In this document: positions 7,176 to 13,901 of the stretch, piece by piece
How the letters are laid out: each line of letters begins with the position of its first letter
How positions within the stretch are numbered: position 1 is the first letter of the stretch
Source: Pseudomonadota bacterium
GTDB taxonomy: Bacteria > Pseudomonadota > Alphaproteobacteria > Reyranellales > Reyranellaceae
Direction of reading: 5' to 3'
NCBI GenBank assembly: GCA_023416135.1
Contig: JAEZIF010000390.1
Location: 1-17,508 of the forward strand
Length of the DNA stretch: 17,508 nucleotides
Program-made: the position numbers and the translations under genes
Notes under the pieces: model-generated
The model's input: only the letters and a program-made list of their open reading frames with translations
Told to the model about the DNA's origin: nothing
The model's database searches: none

Positions 7176-7997
7176 ATGGAGCAGCGGATGGAGCGGCGCT
7201 TCGTCAAAGTGGAGAAGGGTCTCGGCCCGCAGGGCCGCATCGCGGTCGTGCGCTTCGATCGCGGCGACAACGTCAATGCCTTCTCCTACCAGGCGATGCG
7301 CGAGCTGCGTGACGTCACGCGCGACTTCGAGGACGATCTCGATACTTCGGTGGTGATCCTGACCGGCTCGGCGAAGGCCTTCTCGGCGGGCTTCGACCTC
7401 AAGGATCCCGAAGGCCGCCTGCGCGACACCGCCACGATCGCCGAGAAGATCCATCGCCAGCGGCTCGGCCCCAAGATGTCGCGCGCCTGGCAGGAAATGG
7501 ACCAGGTGACGATCGCCGCCATCGAGGGCCATTGCATCGGCGGCGGTGCGGCCCTGGTCGTGTCGCTCGACTTCCGCTTCTGCGGACGCAGCGCCCACTT
7601 CCGCATTCCCGAGGTCGAGCTCGGCATGAACATGAGCTGGGGCTCGATCCCGCGCATGATTGCGCTGATGGGGCCGGCGCGCACCAAGCAGGCGGTGATC
7701 CTGGCCTCCGATCGCATCCCGGCGGCCGATGCGCTGGAATGGGGACTGGTCGAGAAGGTGGTCGATGACGGTCAGGCGCTCGCTGCCGCGATGGAATTTG
7801 GCGAGCGCATCGCCAGGCAACCGCCGATTCCCGTGCGCATGACCAAGACCACGGTCAATCGCGTCACCTTTGCCCTGCACGACCTTGGGTCGCACATGGA
7901 TGCCGAGCAGAACGTGCTGACGGGTTTGACCGAGGACTACAAGGAGGGCACCTCGGCCTTTCGCGAGAAGCGCAGGCCGACGTTCAAGGGGCGTTGA
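7176..7997 (+). CDS. Enoyl-CoA hydratase/isomerase family protein
   Basis: A 273-residue crotonase-fold enzyme acting on an acyl-CoA thioester. AFSAGFDLKD is the usual CoA-binding/oxyanion segment (A-F-x-A-G-x-D-L), and IEGHCIGGGAALVVSLDFRF forms the second oxyanion loop. Of the two catalytic glutamates of classical hydratases, the one in R-I-P-E-V-E-L-G is present, but the one expected after GGG (GGGCE in rat mitochondrial hydratase) is alanine. The protein may therefore be an isomerase, thioesterase or other crotonase rather than a standard hydratase. ATG 7176 has AGGAGG (7163-7168) seven bases upstream. In-frame sequence before it lacks family similarity. It lies between a hydrolase and PHA genes and could feed 3-hydroxyacyl-CoA, but this is speculative. 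Confidence 0.9.
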   Translation: MEQRMERRFVKVEKGLGPQGRIAVVRFDRGDNVNAFSYQAMRELRDVTRDFEDDLDTSVVILTGSAKAFSAGFDLKDPEGRLRDTATIAEKIHRQRLGPKMSRAWQEMDQVTIAAIEGHCIGGGAALVVSLDFRFCGRSAHFRIPEVELGMNMSWGSIPRMIALMGPARTKQAVILASDRIPAADALEWGLVEKVVDDGQALAAAMEFGERIARQPPIPVRMTKTTVNRVTFALHDLGSHMDAEQNVLTGLTEDYKEGTSAFREKRRPTFKGR

Positions 7998-8010
7998 GGC
8001 AATGAGATCA

Positions 8011-8032
8011 TGGAACCGCGTACGCGGTTCCA
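8011..8032. terminator. Perfect 22-bp palindrome between convergent genes, probable terminator
   Basis: TGGAACCGCG-TA-CGCGGTTCCA is perfectly self-complementary. It starts 13 bp after the enoyl-CoA hydratase stop and ends one base before the DUF1289 stop. There is no T run. It would give a stable hairpin in either transcript. Confidence 0.55.
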
Positions 8033-8033
8033 C

Positions 8034-8222
8034 CTACGCGATCTTCCTCAGCGGCAGCTGGTCGATGATCTTCTGCCGCTCGGGATCTTCCAGCATCATC
8101 CAGCGGCCGATCTCCTCGACGGTGCGCTTGCAGCCGAGGCAGAAGCCGCTCTTGCGGTCGAGCGTGCAGATGCCGATGCACGGCGACATCACGCGCCTGA
8201 GCGGCGGTGGACCATCACCCAT
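8034..8222 (-). CDS. DUF1289 small cysteine-motif protein
   Basis: A 62-residue protein with the DUF1289 signature: S-P-C-I-G-I-C-T-L-D, then G-F-C-L-G-C-x-R-T-x-E-E-I-G-x-W. The four cysteines (C15, C19, C28, C31) look suited to bind zinc or an iron-sulfur cluster; the family's biochemical role is not established. The start is ATG 8222 or ATG 8189 (MSPCIGIC); neither has a strong ribosome binding site. It follows phaR by 19 bp on the same strand and is probably cotranscribed with it. Confidence 0.82.
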   Translation of the reverse strand: MGDGPPPLRRVMSPCIGICTLDRKSGFCLGCKRTVEEIGRWMMLEDPERQKIIDQLPLRKIA

Positions 8223-8241
8223 GATTGGCACCCATGACCGG

Positions 8242-8886
8242 TCAGGACTTCTTGCTGAGTTCCGCGAGCTGGTTCTGCAGCTCGTCGAGCTTGCGCTTGA
8301 GATCGTCGATCGCCGTGTCGTTGGCCGGCGCGGGGGGCGCGGGCGCTTCGGTCCTGGCCGATGGATCCTGGCCGTTCGGCGCCGCGGGTGGTGTTCCAGG
8401 TCCCGCCGGACGCGGGAACGGGTTGAACATGCGCATCGCCCGCTCGAACATCTCCATGTTCTGCTTGCCCATCGCCTCGAACTGCTGGAACGGGTTGAAG
8501 CCGAAAGCATTCTGCAGATAGCGCCGCATCTGCTCCTGGTTGCGTGCGAACTGCGCCATCGACATCTCGAGATACTGCGGCACCACCCCCTGCAGGCTGT
8601 CGCCGTAGAACGAGATGAGCTGGCGCAGGAAGGGGATCGGCAACAGAGTCTGGCCGCCCTTGCTCTCTTCCTCGAAGATGATCTGCGTCAGCACCGGGCG
8701 CGTGATGTCGTCGCCGGTCTTGGCGTCGTAGACCACGAAATCCTTCTTGTCCTTCACCATCTGCGCCAAGTGATCGAGCGTCACGTAGGCAGAAGTGTCC
8801 GTATTGTAGAGCCGCCGGTTCGCGTACTTCTTGATCACTACCGGAGCGGATTTGGGGCCGCTTTCGGATCCTGCCTGATCGGCCAT
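8242..8886 (-). CDS. phaR: Polyhydroxyalkanoate synthesis repressor PhaR
   Basis: A 214-residue regulator. Residues ~17-78 (VIKKYANRRLYNTDTSAYVT...) are the PHB/PHA accumulation regulator DNA-binding domain, with the hallmark K-K-Y-x-N-R-R-L-Y-(N/D)-T. A second PHB_acc-type domain follows (LLPIPFLRQLISFYGDSLQG, residues ~81-125), then QMRRYLQNAFG and NPFQQFEAMGKQNMEMFERA. The C-terminal ~60 residues are a Pro/Ala-rich linker and a short coiled coil (IDDLKRKLDELQNQLAELSK). PhaR represses phasin and its own gene until it is drawn off by nascent PHA granules. It is divergent from the PhaE/PhaC-like operon and upstream of DUF1289. Confidence 0.95.
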   Translation of the reverse strand: MADQAGSESGPKSAPVVIKKYANRRLYNTDTSAYVTLDHLAQMVKDKKDFVVYDAKTGDDITRPVLTQIIFEEESKGGQTLLPIPFLRQLISFYGDSLQGVVPQYLEMSMAQFARNQEQMRRYLQNAFGFNPFQQFEAMGKQNMEMFERAMRMFNPFPRPAGPGTPPAAPNGQDPSARTEAPAPPAPANDTAIDDLKRKLDELQNQLAELSKKS

Positions 8887-9039
8887 TACGCTTCGCTCCC
8901 TGGAGCACGCGAGTGAACATCCGTTTACTTCGGATGACGCACCTTAGCGCCGATACCGCAGTGCGACAAGGAGCGGTTTGCGCCTGCGAAAAAGGCGATC
9001 GCCGGACGATCGTCATCATTGATGCGCTATAGTCCGCGT
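8887..9039. promoter_or_regulatory. Divergent regulatory region between phaR and the PHA synthase-like operon
   Basis: This 153-bp gap must hold both promoters. TGCG triplets cluster at 8960-8990 (GTGCGAC, TTTGCGCC, CCTGCGAA), and PhaR proteins are known to bind TGC-rich operators, so a PhaR site here is plausible. TATAGT at 9029-9034 looks like a -10 box whose start point would fall at or just before ATG 9040, which would leave little or no leader. CGATC/GATCG (8996-9000, 9008-9012) is a short inverted repeat. Confidence 0.35.
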
Positions 9040-9360
9040 ATGGCCTCCGAAAACGACGATGCAGGGGATTTCGACAAGCTTGCCCGGCGCTATCTCGACC
9101 TCTGGCAAAGCCAGCTCGCCGGGCTCGCCTCCGACCAGGCGCTGACCGAGCAGATCGCGCGGCTTTTCGCTGCCGCGAACGCCCAGGTTGCCAGCGCCCT
9201 GCAAGCAGCCCAAGGAGCATCTCATGCAGCAACGACTGGGACCGCGTCCGCTGCCGCTTCACCTGGGAACGGCGCTGATGACGTGGGCGAGCTCCGAAAG
9301 CGCCTGGAAGCTCTGGAAGCCCGGCTCGCCGAGCTCGAATCAAAGCGCCGCAGTTCCTGA
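9040..9360 (+). CDS. Small PhaE-like/phasin-like protein
   Basis: A 106-residue protein. The N-terminal FDKLARRYLDLWQSQLAGLA followed by LTEQIARLFAAANAQVASAL is an amphipathic helix rich in aromatics, like the start of class III PHA synthase subunits PhaE and of phasins. A Gly/Ala/Ser linker follows, then a short coiled coil (LRKRLEALEARLAELE), comparable to the C-terminal coiled coil of PhaE. Standard PhaE is about three times longer, so this would be a miniature version. The start is either ATG 9040 (chosen; the family-like sequence begins there) or ATG 9022. No ribosome binding site is evident, and a TATAGT box close upstream could mean a leaderless transcript. The last 137 bp overlap the next gene in another frame. 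The assignment to PhaE is inference. Confidence 0.65.
   Translation: MASENDDAGDFDKLARRYLDLWQSQLAGLASDQALTEQIARLFAAANAQVASALQAAQGASHAATTGTASAAASPGNGADDVGELRKRLEALEARLAELESKRRSS
9212..9217 (+). promoter_or_regulatory. Ribosome binding site that sets the PhaC-like start
   Basis: AAGGAG is six bases before ATG 9224, the best-placed start in the frame of the PHA synthase-like gene, and it lies inside the preceding gene. Confidence 0.7.
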
Positions 9361-10486
9361 ATCGATCGCGGCTCTCCTGGCGGAGATCGCCGCCTTGGAG
9401 ACCAAGCAAGGCGCCGGCAAGTTCGAGCGCGCCCTGCACAAGGAGATCGCCCGCCGCATGGACCGGCTGGCCGCAGGCGTGCTCGCCTATCGGCGGCATC
9501 CGTTCCGCCGCGACCTCGAGAATCCACCGGCCGTATGGAGCGAGGGCAACACGCGCTTGCTCGACTATGGCGCCACGCACCGCACGGCACGTGCTCGCGG
9601 CTCGCGGGCCGTGCTGGTCGTGCCGTCGCTGATCAATCGTTGGGAAGTCCTGGACCTCACGGCGGAGAAGAGCCTGCTGCGCGCGATGGCGGCGGCCGGG
9701 CTCAGGCCCTATCTCGTCGACTGGGGCACGCCCGATGCCGACGAACGGCGCTTCGACATGACGGCCTACGTGGCCCGCCTGGAGCGCGCCCTCGCCTTCG
9801 TCACCAAGAGGGCGCGGCGGGCGCCGGCAGTGATGGGCTACTGCATGGGCGGCACGCTCACCGTGGCGCTGGCCGCTCGCCAGCCGCGCCGCGTCGCCGG
9901 CCTCGCCCTGCTGGCCGCACCCTGGGATTTCCACGCCGACCGCACCGGCCATGCCTTCCTGCTCTCGGCCGGCCCGATACTGGCGCGCGTCGCCGACCAG
10001 GTCGGTGAATTGCCGGTCGATATCCTGCAGACCCTGTTCTGGTCGCTCGACCCGTGGCTCGCGGTGAAGAAGTTCGGCCGCTTCCTCGGCATGGACCAGC
10101 AAGGCAGCGCGGCGCGCGAGTTCGTGCTGCTGGAGGATTGGCTGAACGAAGGCGCGCCGCTCGCTGGCCCGACCGCGCGCGAGTGCCTGATCGGCTGGTA
10201 TGGCGACAACCAGCCCGGCGCCGGTCAATGGACGGTCGGCGGAAAGCGCATCGTGCCGTCGAAGATCGCGACACCCTCGCTGGTCATGATCCCGTCGGGC
10301 GATCGCATCGTGCCACCCTTGTCGGCCGCGGCGCTGGCCGAGCCAGGCCGCGGTCTGAAGAACGCCGCACGGCTCGATCTGCCGCTTGGTCACATCGGCA
10401 TGGTGGTGAGCGGCCGTGCGCGCGCGCTCTGCTGGACGCCGCTGATCGACTGGCTCGGCAACATTCCCTCCAAACGTTCGCGATGA
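9224..10486 (+). CDS. Short PHA synthase-like alpha/beta hydrolase (PhaC-like)
   Basis: A 420-residue alpha/beta-hydrolase of the PHA synthase family, which polymerises 3-hydroxyacyl-CoA. The lipase-like box is G-Y-C207-M-G-G with Cys as nucleophile, as in PhaC. The other triad residues are Asp360 (SGDRIVPP) and His390 (GHIGMV). VDWGTPDADERRFDMTAYV and LLAAPWDFH are typical PhaC surroundings. At 420 residues it is shorter than class I synthases (~600) and closer to class III PhaC (~350-360). ATG 9224 is chosen because of AAGGAG six bases before it and the conserved-looking GPRPLPLHLGTA that follows. That makes it overlap the upstream gene by 137 bp. If the start were later, ATG 9461 (MDRLAAGV) would be next. 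The stop overlaps the LytTR start by ATGA. Confidence 0.85.
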   Translation: MQQRLGPRPLPLHLGTALMTWASSESAWKLWKPGSPSSNQSAAVPESIAALLAEIAALETKQGAGKFERALHKEIARRMDRLAAGVLAYRRHPFRRDLENPPAVWSEGNTRLLDYGATHRTARARGSRAVLVVPSLINRWEVLDLTAEKSLLRAMAAAGLRPYLVDWGTPDADERRFDMTAYVARLERALAFVTKRARRAPAVMGYCMGGTLTVALAARQPRRVAGLALLAAPWDFHADRTGHAFLLSAGPILARVADQVGELPVDILQTLFWSLDPWLAVKKFGRFLGMDQQGSAAREFVLLEDWLNEGAPLAGPTARECLIGWYGDNQPGAGQWTVGGKRIVPSKIATPSLVMIPSGDRIVPPLSAAALAEPGRGLKNAARLDLPLGHIGMVVSGRARALCWTPLIDWLGNIPSKRSR

Positions 10487-11370
10487 CGCCCCAGGAACGG
10501 TCGATCGTCTGGCGTCATGTCGCCGTCTGGGCAGTGCTGCTCACGGTCTCGGTATTCGCCCATGCTCATGTCGAGCTCGCCAACGAGGCGCGGCTTGGCG
10601 AGGCCGTCTCCTACGGCCGCGCCCTTGCCGTCGAAGTCTGCAGCCATCTCGTCGTCGCGGCCCTCTTGCCGGCACTCTACTGGATGCATCGGCGCTGGCC
10701 GGTCCGCGGTGGTGCGCGCAACATTGCGATCCACGTGGCCGGGCTGGTGCCCTTCAGCATCATCCACACGGTCGGCATGGCGGCCCTTCGCCTGCTGTGG
10801 TTCTCCGGCATCCTGGGCGAGGCCTACAGCTTTCCGCTGACGGTCGACCGGCTGTTCTTCGAGTTCGCCAAGGATATCGTGAATTACGGCATGCTGAGCG
10901 CCACCACGGAGCTGCTGCGCCACCTGCTCGGCCGTCCGCAACCCGTTGCCGCGGCGGAAGCGTCGCCCGCTGCGCCCGCTGCGCCCCCTGCGCCCCCTGC
11001 GCCGGTGGCGCCGGCCGGCGCGCCGATGGCGGCTCTTCCGGAGCGCTTCGCGGTGCGCAAGCGCGGCAGGGAGATCATGGTCGAGGTGGCCGACATCGAC
11101 TGGATCGAGGCGGCCGGCAACTATGCCGTGCTGCATGTCGGAGGCGAAATGCTGGAAATCCGCTCGTCGCTGACCAAGCTCGAGGGCGACCTCGACCCCA
11201 AGCTCTTCGTCAGAGTCCACAAGTCCTACGTGGTGAATGTCTCACGTATCGCCGAGGTCACTCCCTGGATCAGCGGCGACTGGCGCATCCGCCTTCACGA
11301 CGGTTCCGAGGTGAACCTGAGCCGCCGCTACCGGCAGCGCTTCGAGGCGCTGGTGCCGGTGAGGAGCTGA
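10483..11370 (+). CDS. Membrane-bound LytTR-family transcriptional regulator
   Basis: A 295-residue protein. The N-terminal ~145 residues hold about four hydrophobic segments (HVAVWAVLLTVSVFAHAH; EVCSHLVVAALLPALYWM; NIAIHVAGLVPFSIIHTVGM; a less hydrophobic fourth around FEFAKDIVNYGMLSATTELL). An Ala/Pro-rich linker follows (~158-184), then a LytTR DNA-binding domain (~190-295) with the hallmarks D-I-x-W-I-E-A-A-G-N-Y, L-x-K-L-E, F-V-R-V-H-K-S-Y-V-V-N, and L-S-R-R-Y. It is probably an inner-membrane sensor-regulator; its signal is unknown. ATG 10483 overlaps the PhaC-like stop by four bases, so the two are translationally coupled, which suggests a link to PHA or envelope state. The linker DNA is a CGCCCCCTG-type coding repeat. 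Confidence 0.9.
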   Translation: MTPQERSIVWRHVAVWAVLLTVSVFAHAHVELANEARLGEAVSYGRALAVEVCSHLVVAALLPALYWMHRRWPVRGGARNIAIHVAGLVPFSIIHTVGMAALRLLWFSGILGEAYSFPLTVDRLFFEFAKDIVNYGMLSATTELLRHLLGRPQPVAAAEASPAAPAAPPAPPAPVAPAGAPMAALPERFAVRKRGREIMVEVADIDWIEAAGNYAVLHVGGEMLEIRSSLTKLEGDLDPKLFVRVHKSYVVNVSRIAEVTPWISGDWRIRLHDGSEVNLSRRYRQRFEALVPVRS

Positions 11371-11378
11371 GCTGGGGG

Positions 11379-11398
11379 CGCGCCACTCCAGTGGCGCG
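11379..11398. terminator. Hairpin after the LytTR gene, possible terminator
   Basis: CGCGCCACT and AGTGGCGCG form a perfect 9-bp stem around CC, 8 bp after the LytTR stop. There is no T run, so factor-independent termination is doubtful. The rest of the gap to 11544 shows nothing I recognise. Confidence 0.4.
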
Positions 11399-11544
11399 TC
11401 ATGGTCTTCCGGATCGCGCGCTTCCAGCACACCGGACGTCCCGCTGGCGCTGCCGGTCGTCCCAGGCTTCCCGCCGGTCGTCACAATTCCGAGCCGGATC
11501 AAGAGGTTGGAGGATAGGAAGGGGCCTCTCCCAGGAGGTGCCCG

Positions 11545-12711
11545 ATGTCCGTCTCCCGCCGCGCCGACCTCGACTGGCTCCGCGTCCTCGCCTTCGGGCT
11601 ACTCATCGCCTACCACGCCGGCATGGCCTGGTCGGGCTGGAGCTGGCACCTCACGAGCATCGACGACATCGACTGGCTGCGCGAGGGCATGCGGTTCGTG
11701 AACCGCTGGCGCATGCCGCTGATCTTCCTGGTGTCGGGGGCTGCCATCATGCTGGCGCTGGGATCGCGCACGCCCGGCGCCTTCGCCCGCGATCGGGTGA
11801 AGCGTCTGCTGTTGCCGCTGGCCTTCGGCATGATCGTGATCGTACCGCCGCAAATCTATCTCGAGCGGCTGTATCGCGGCCAGTTCACCGGTTCGTTCCT
11901 CGAATGGTTCCCCCAGGCGTTCCAGGGGGGCCCTTATCCCGATGGCAACGTGAGCTGGCATCATCTCTGGTTCCTGGCTTACGTCTTGGTGCTCAGCTTC
12001 GTCCTGCTGCCTTGCTTCCTGTGGGCCCGCAGCGACGAGGGACGTCGCGCACTCGACAAGGCGGGTCGCGTGGCGGCGCGGTTCGGCCTGCAGTGGCTGA
12101 TGGTGCTGCCGCTCGCGGCATCGATCCTGTGGCTGGCGCCGATCTCGTACAACACCAACGGCTTGGTCGGCGACTGGCACGGGCTCGTCTATTACGGCGC
12201 GCTGCTGCTCTACGGCGCTTTCCTGTTCGGCTCGTCCGGCATGCTCCTGGCGCTGAACCGCCAGCGCTGGCTGTCCTTCGCCGTCGGCGTCGCGACCTAC
12301 GGAGCGCTCTACGTCCTGTTCTTCGCGGGCACCGTCCGGCCCACGATCGCCGACGCCGATCGCCCGACGTTCGCCCTCTTGTCGGCGGTGAACACCATGG
12401 CCTGGCTGTTTGCCATCGCGGGCTTCGCCAATCGCCATCTGACAAGGCGCCCGGCCTTCCTCGGCGAGGCCACCGAGGCCGTCTATCCGTTCTACATCCT
12501 GCACCAGACGGTGACGGTCATCGTCGTCTACTGGCTGCTCCGGCTCGGTGTGCCGCCCATCGCCGGCTTCATCCTGGCCGTGCTGGCGACATTTCTCGGC
12601 ACCTCGGCGATCTACTTTGGGCTGGTGCGTCCGCTGTGGTTCCTGCGCCCGCTCTTCGGGCTGAGGCAGGCCGATCGTTGCCCGCTCGTCATGCGGCGTC
12701 AGCCGGTGTGA
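11545..12711 (+). CDS. Acyltransferase 3 family membrane protein (OpgC/MdoC-like)
   Basis: A 388-residue integral membrane O-acyltransferase with about ten hydrophobic segments. The N-terminus, R-R-A-D-L-D-W-L-R-V-L-A with His24 in IAYHAGM, is the family signature (R/D-x-D-x-L-R and the catalytic-site His). M-P-L-I-F-L-V-S-G and YPFYILHQTVTVIVVYWLL near the C-terminus fit the OpgC/acyltransferase 3 layout. Such enzymes transfer acetyl or succinyl groups to periplasmic glucans, lipids or polysaccharides; the substrate here is unknown. ATG 11545 has AGGAGG (11533-11538) six bases before it. It stands alone; its 3' end overlaps the convergent cyclo-ligase gene by 23 bp. Confidence 0.88.
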   Translation: MSVSRRADLDWLRVLAFGLLIAYHAGMAWSGWSWHLTSIDDIDWLREGMRFVNRWRMPLIFLVSGAAIMLALGSRTPGAFARDRVKRLLLPLAFGMIVIVPPQIYLERLYRGQFTGSFLEWFPQAFQGGPYPDGNVSWHHLWFLAYVLVLSFVLLPCFLWARSDEGRRALDKAGRVAARFGLQWLMVLPLAASILWLAPISYNTNGLVGDWHGLVYYGALLLYGAFLFGSSGMLLALNRQRWLSFAVGVATYGALYVLFFAGTVRPTIADADRPTFALLSAVNTMAWLFAIAGFANRHLTRRPAFLGEATEAVYPFYILHQTVTVIVVYWLLRLGVPPIAGFILAVLATFLGTSAIYFGLVRPLWFLRPLFGLRQADRCPLVMRRQPV

Positions 12712-13372
12712 CGATGCCGCTCTCGGTGACGATCATCTCCATCGCGACATCGTGGTCCTGCGGATAGATCGTCCGGATCGCCTGCTGCTCGTAGCCGACC
12801 CCGACGAACCAGGTTCGCCGGGGCAGGGCCGCGAGCGTGCGGTCGTAGAAGCCGCCGCCATAACCCAGGCGGAAGCAGTGCGGATCGAAGCCGACGGCGG
12901 GCGCGATGACGATGTCGGGTATCACCGCGATGCCGTTGGATGGCACGGGAATCTTCCACACACCCGGCTCCAGCGGCTCGTCGCGGCGCCAGCTGCGAAA
13001 GACCAGCGGCGCGTGGCGATGCACCACCACGGGCAGCGCGCCGACGGCGCCGCGGTCCTCCAGGCCCTTGAGCCACGGCCGCAGATCCGGCTCGCCGCGG
13101 AAGGGCCAGTAGGCGCTGACGATGCGTCCCGAAACGTCGCCCACCGCCTGATCGAGCCAGGCCACTATCTGGCGCGACAGGCGTCCGCGTTCGGCGTTTG
13201 GAATCGCGAGCCGCGCCGCGATCAACCTTTCACGTTCAGCCTTGCGCCAGCGCACGACGTCGCTGTCGATGACCCGATCGCCGGTCAGCGGATCGAACTC
13301 GTGCATGAGGCAGGGAGGGGAGGCGTACTCCTGCGCGGCTTCCGGCAACTCATTGTCGTTCACGGGTTTCAT
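12689..13372 (-). CDS. 5-formyltetrahydrofolate cyclo-ligase
   Basis: A 227-residue enzyme that converts 5-formyltetrahydrofolate and ATP to 5,10-methenyltetrahydrofolate. WRKAERERLIAARLAIP (residues ~42-58) matches the normal N-terminus with the ATP-binding basic residues. YWPFRGEPDLRPWL, the phosphate-binding LGYGGGFYDRTLA, and the C-terminal DVAMEMIVTESGI complete the family pattern. There is an extra ~40-residue N-terminus with S-P-P-C-L-M-H-E-F-D-P (residues 18-28). ATG 13372 overlaps the stop of the upstream gene by four bases (ATGA), so the two are coupled; longer in-frame readings to 13651 are only a shadow of that gene. The 3' end overlaps the convergent acyltransferase gene by 23 bp. 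Confidence 0.92.
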   Translation of the reverse strand: MKPVNDNELPEAAQEYASPPCLMHEFDPLTGDRVIDSDVVRWRKAERERLIAARLAIPNAERGRLSRQIVAWLDQAVGDVSGRIVSAYWPFRGEPDLRPWLKGLEDRGAVGALPVVVHRHAPLVFRSWRRDEPLEPGVWKIPVPSNGIAVIPDIVIAPAVGFDPHCFRLGYGGGFYDRTLAALPRRTWFVGVGYEQQAIRTIYPQDHDVAMEMIVTESGIVTPADAA

Positions 13373-13809
13373 CGTGCGGCGTTGGACAAGGCACGTGTGT
13401 CGGTGGAGTTCGCCAGCGTGATGTTGGCGACGTGCGACGACAGCATGTGGTGAAGATCGGCGCTGAGCGACGCATCCTCGACCTTCGGGATCAGCTCGCG
13501 CAGCTTGCGCACGACCCAGCCCTGGCCGCGATTGAGAAAAGTGATGCGCTCGGCGATGTCGTCGATCGCCATGGCCTTCTCGTAGAAGGCGCCCATCCGG
13601 GGCGAGGCCGTGCCGCCGAGCTCCCTGATCTGGCGCAGCAGCATCGCGCACCAGCGGGCCTCGTCATGCTGTATGTACTGCATCAGCTCCACGATCGTCG
13701 GATGGCTCGACTGGCGCGCTGTCTCCAGCGTCACGCGCGCGCCGGCGCGTTCCGCTTCGAGGAGCTCGTTCAGGCTCGCGACGACATCGTCCTTGGGTGC
13801 ATCACTCAT
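13369..13809 (-). CDS. Ferritin-like helical protein (DUF6306-like)
   Basis: A 146-residue, almost entirely helical protein. NELLEAERAGARVTLETARQ, then IVELMQYIQHDEARWCAMLL and RQIRELGG, resemble the E-x-x-H/D-E-x-R pattern of ferritin-like four-helix bundles. A second pair of helices follows (YEKAMAIDDIAERITFLNRG; LHHMLSSHVANI). I believe this is the DUF6306 family but cannot check. Function is unknown; a metal or nitrogen role would be guesswork. It is the first gene of a coupled pair with 5-formyltetrahydrofolate cyclo-ligase, and it is divergent from a LysR regulator 92 bp away. No clear ribosome binding site precedes ATG 13809. Confidence 0.75.
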   Translation of the reverse strand: MSDAPKDDVVASLNELLEAERAGARVTLETARQSSHPTIVELMQYIQHDEARWCAMLLRQIRELGGTASPRMGAFYEKAMAIDDIAERITFLNRGQGWVVRKLRELIPKVEDASLSADLHHMLSSHVANITLANSTDTRALSNAAR

Positions 13810-13862
13810 GGTGAATCAGTCTACTAGTCCGCCCAAAACTTGAAAAACGAAGAGAATCGGCC

Positions 13863-13889
13863 ATTGATATCGAGAAAGTCGATATTAAT
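13863..13889. promoter_or_regulatory. Likely LysR-type operator in the divergent intergenic region
   Basis: ATTGATATCGA (13863-13873) and TCGATATTAAT (13879-13889) form an inverted repeat with one mismatch in 11, separated by GAAAG. It fits the T-N11-A class of LysR binding sites and ends 12 bp before the LysR start. It stands out as AT-rich in a GC-rich window. Autorepression of the LysR gene and control of the divergent DUF6306-like/cyclo-ligase pair is the expected arrangement. Confidence 0.7.
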
Positions 13890-13901
13890 GGTGATGGACC
13901 A

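Noticed and set aside
5480..7312. Long plus-strand open frame opposite the serine hydrolase
   Set aside because: It is a shadow. The minus strand has three catalytic motifs in order.
8189..10393. 734-codon minus-strand frame across the PhaE/PhaC-like operon and phaR
   Set aside because: Reverse-frame composition, no start signals, and it crosses well-supported genes on both strands.
10965..11010. CGCCCCCTG-type tandem repeat suggesting a regulatory or CRISPR-like element
   Set aside because: It lies in frame within the LytTR gene and encodes an Ala/Pro linker between the membrane and DNA-binding domains.
10797..12767. 656-codon plus-strand frame across the LytTR and acyltransferase genes
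   Set aside because: Arg/Ala/Pro-rich shadow of two confident genes in other frames.
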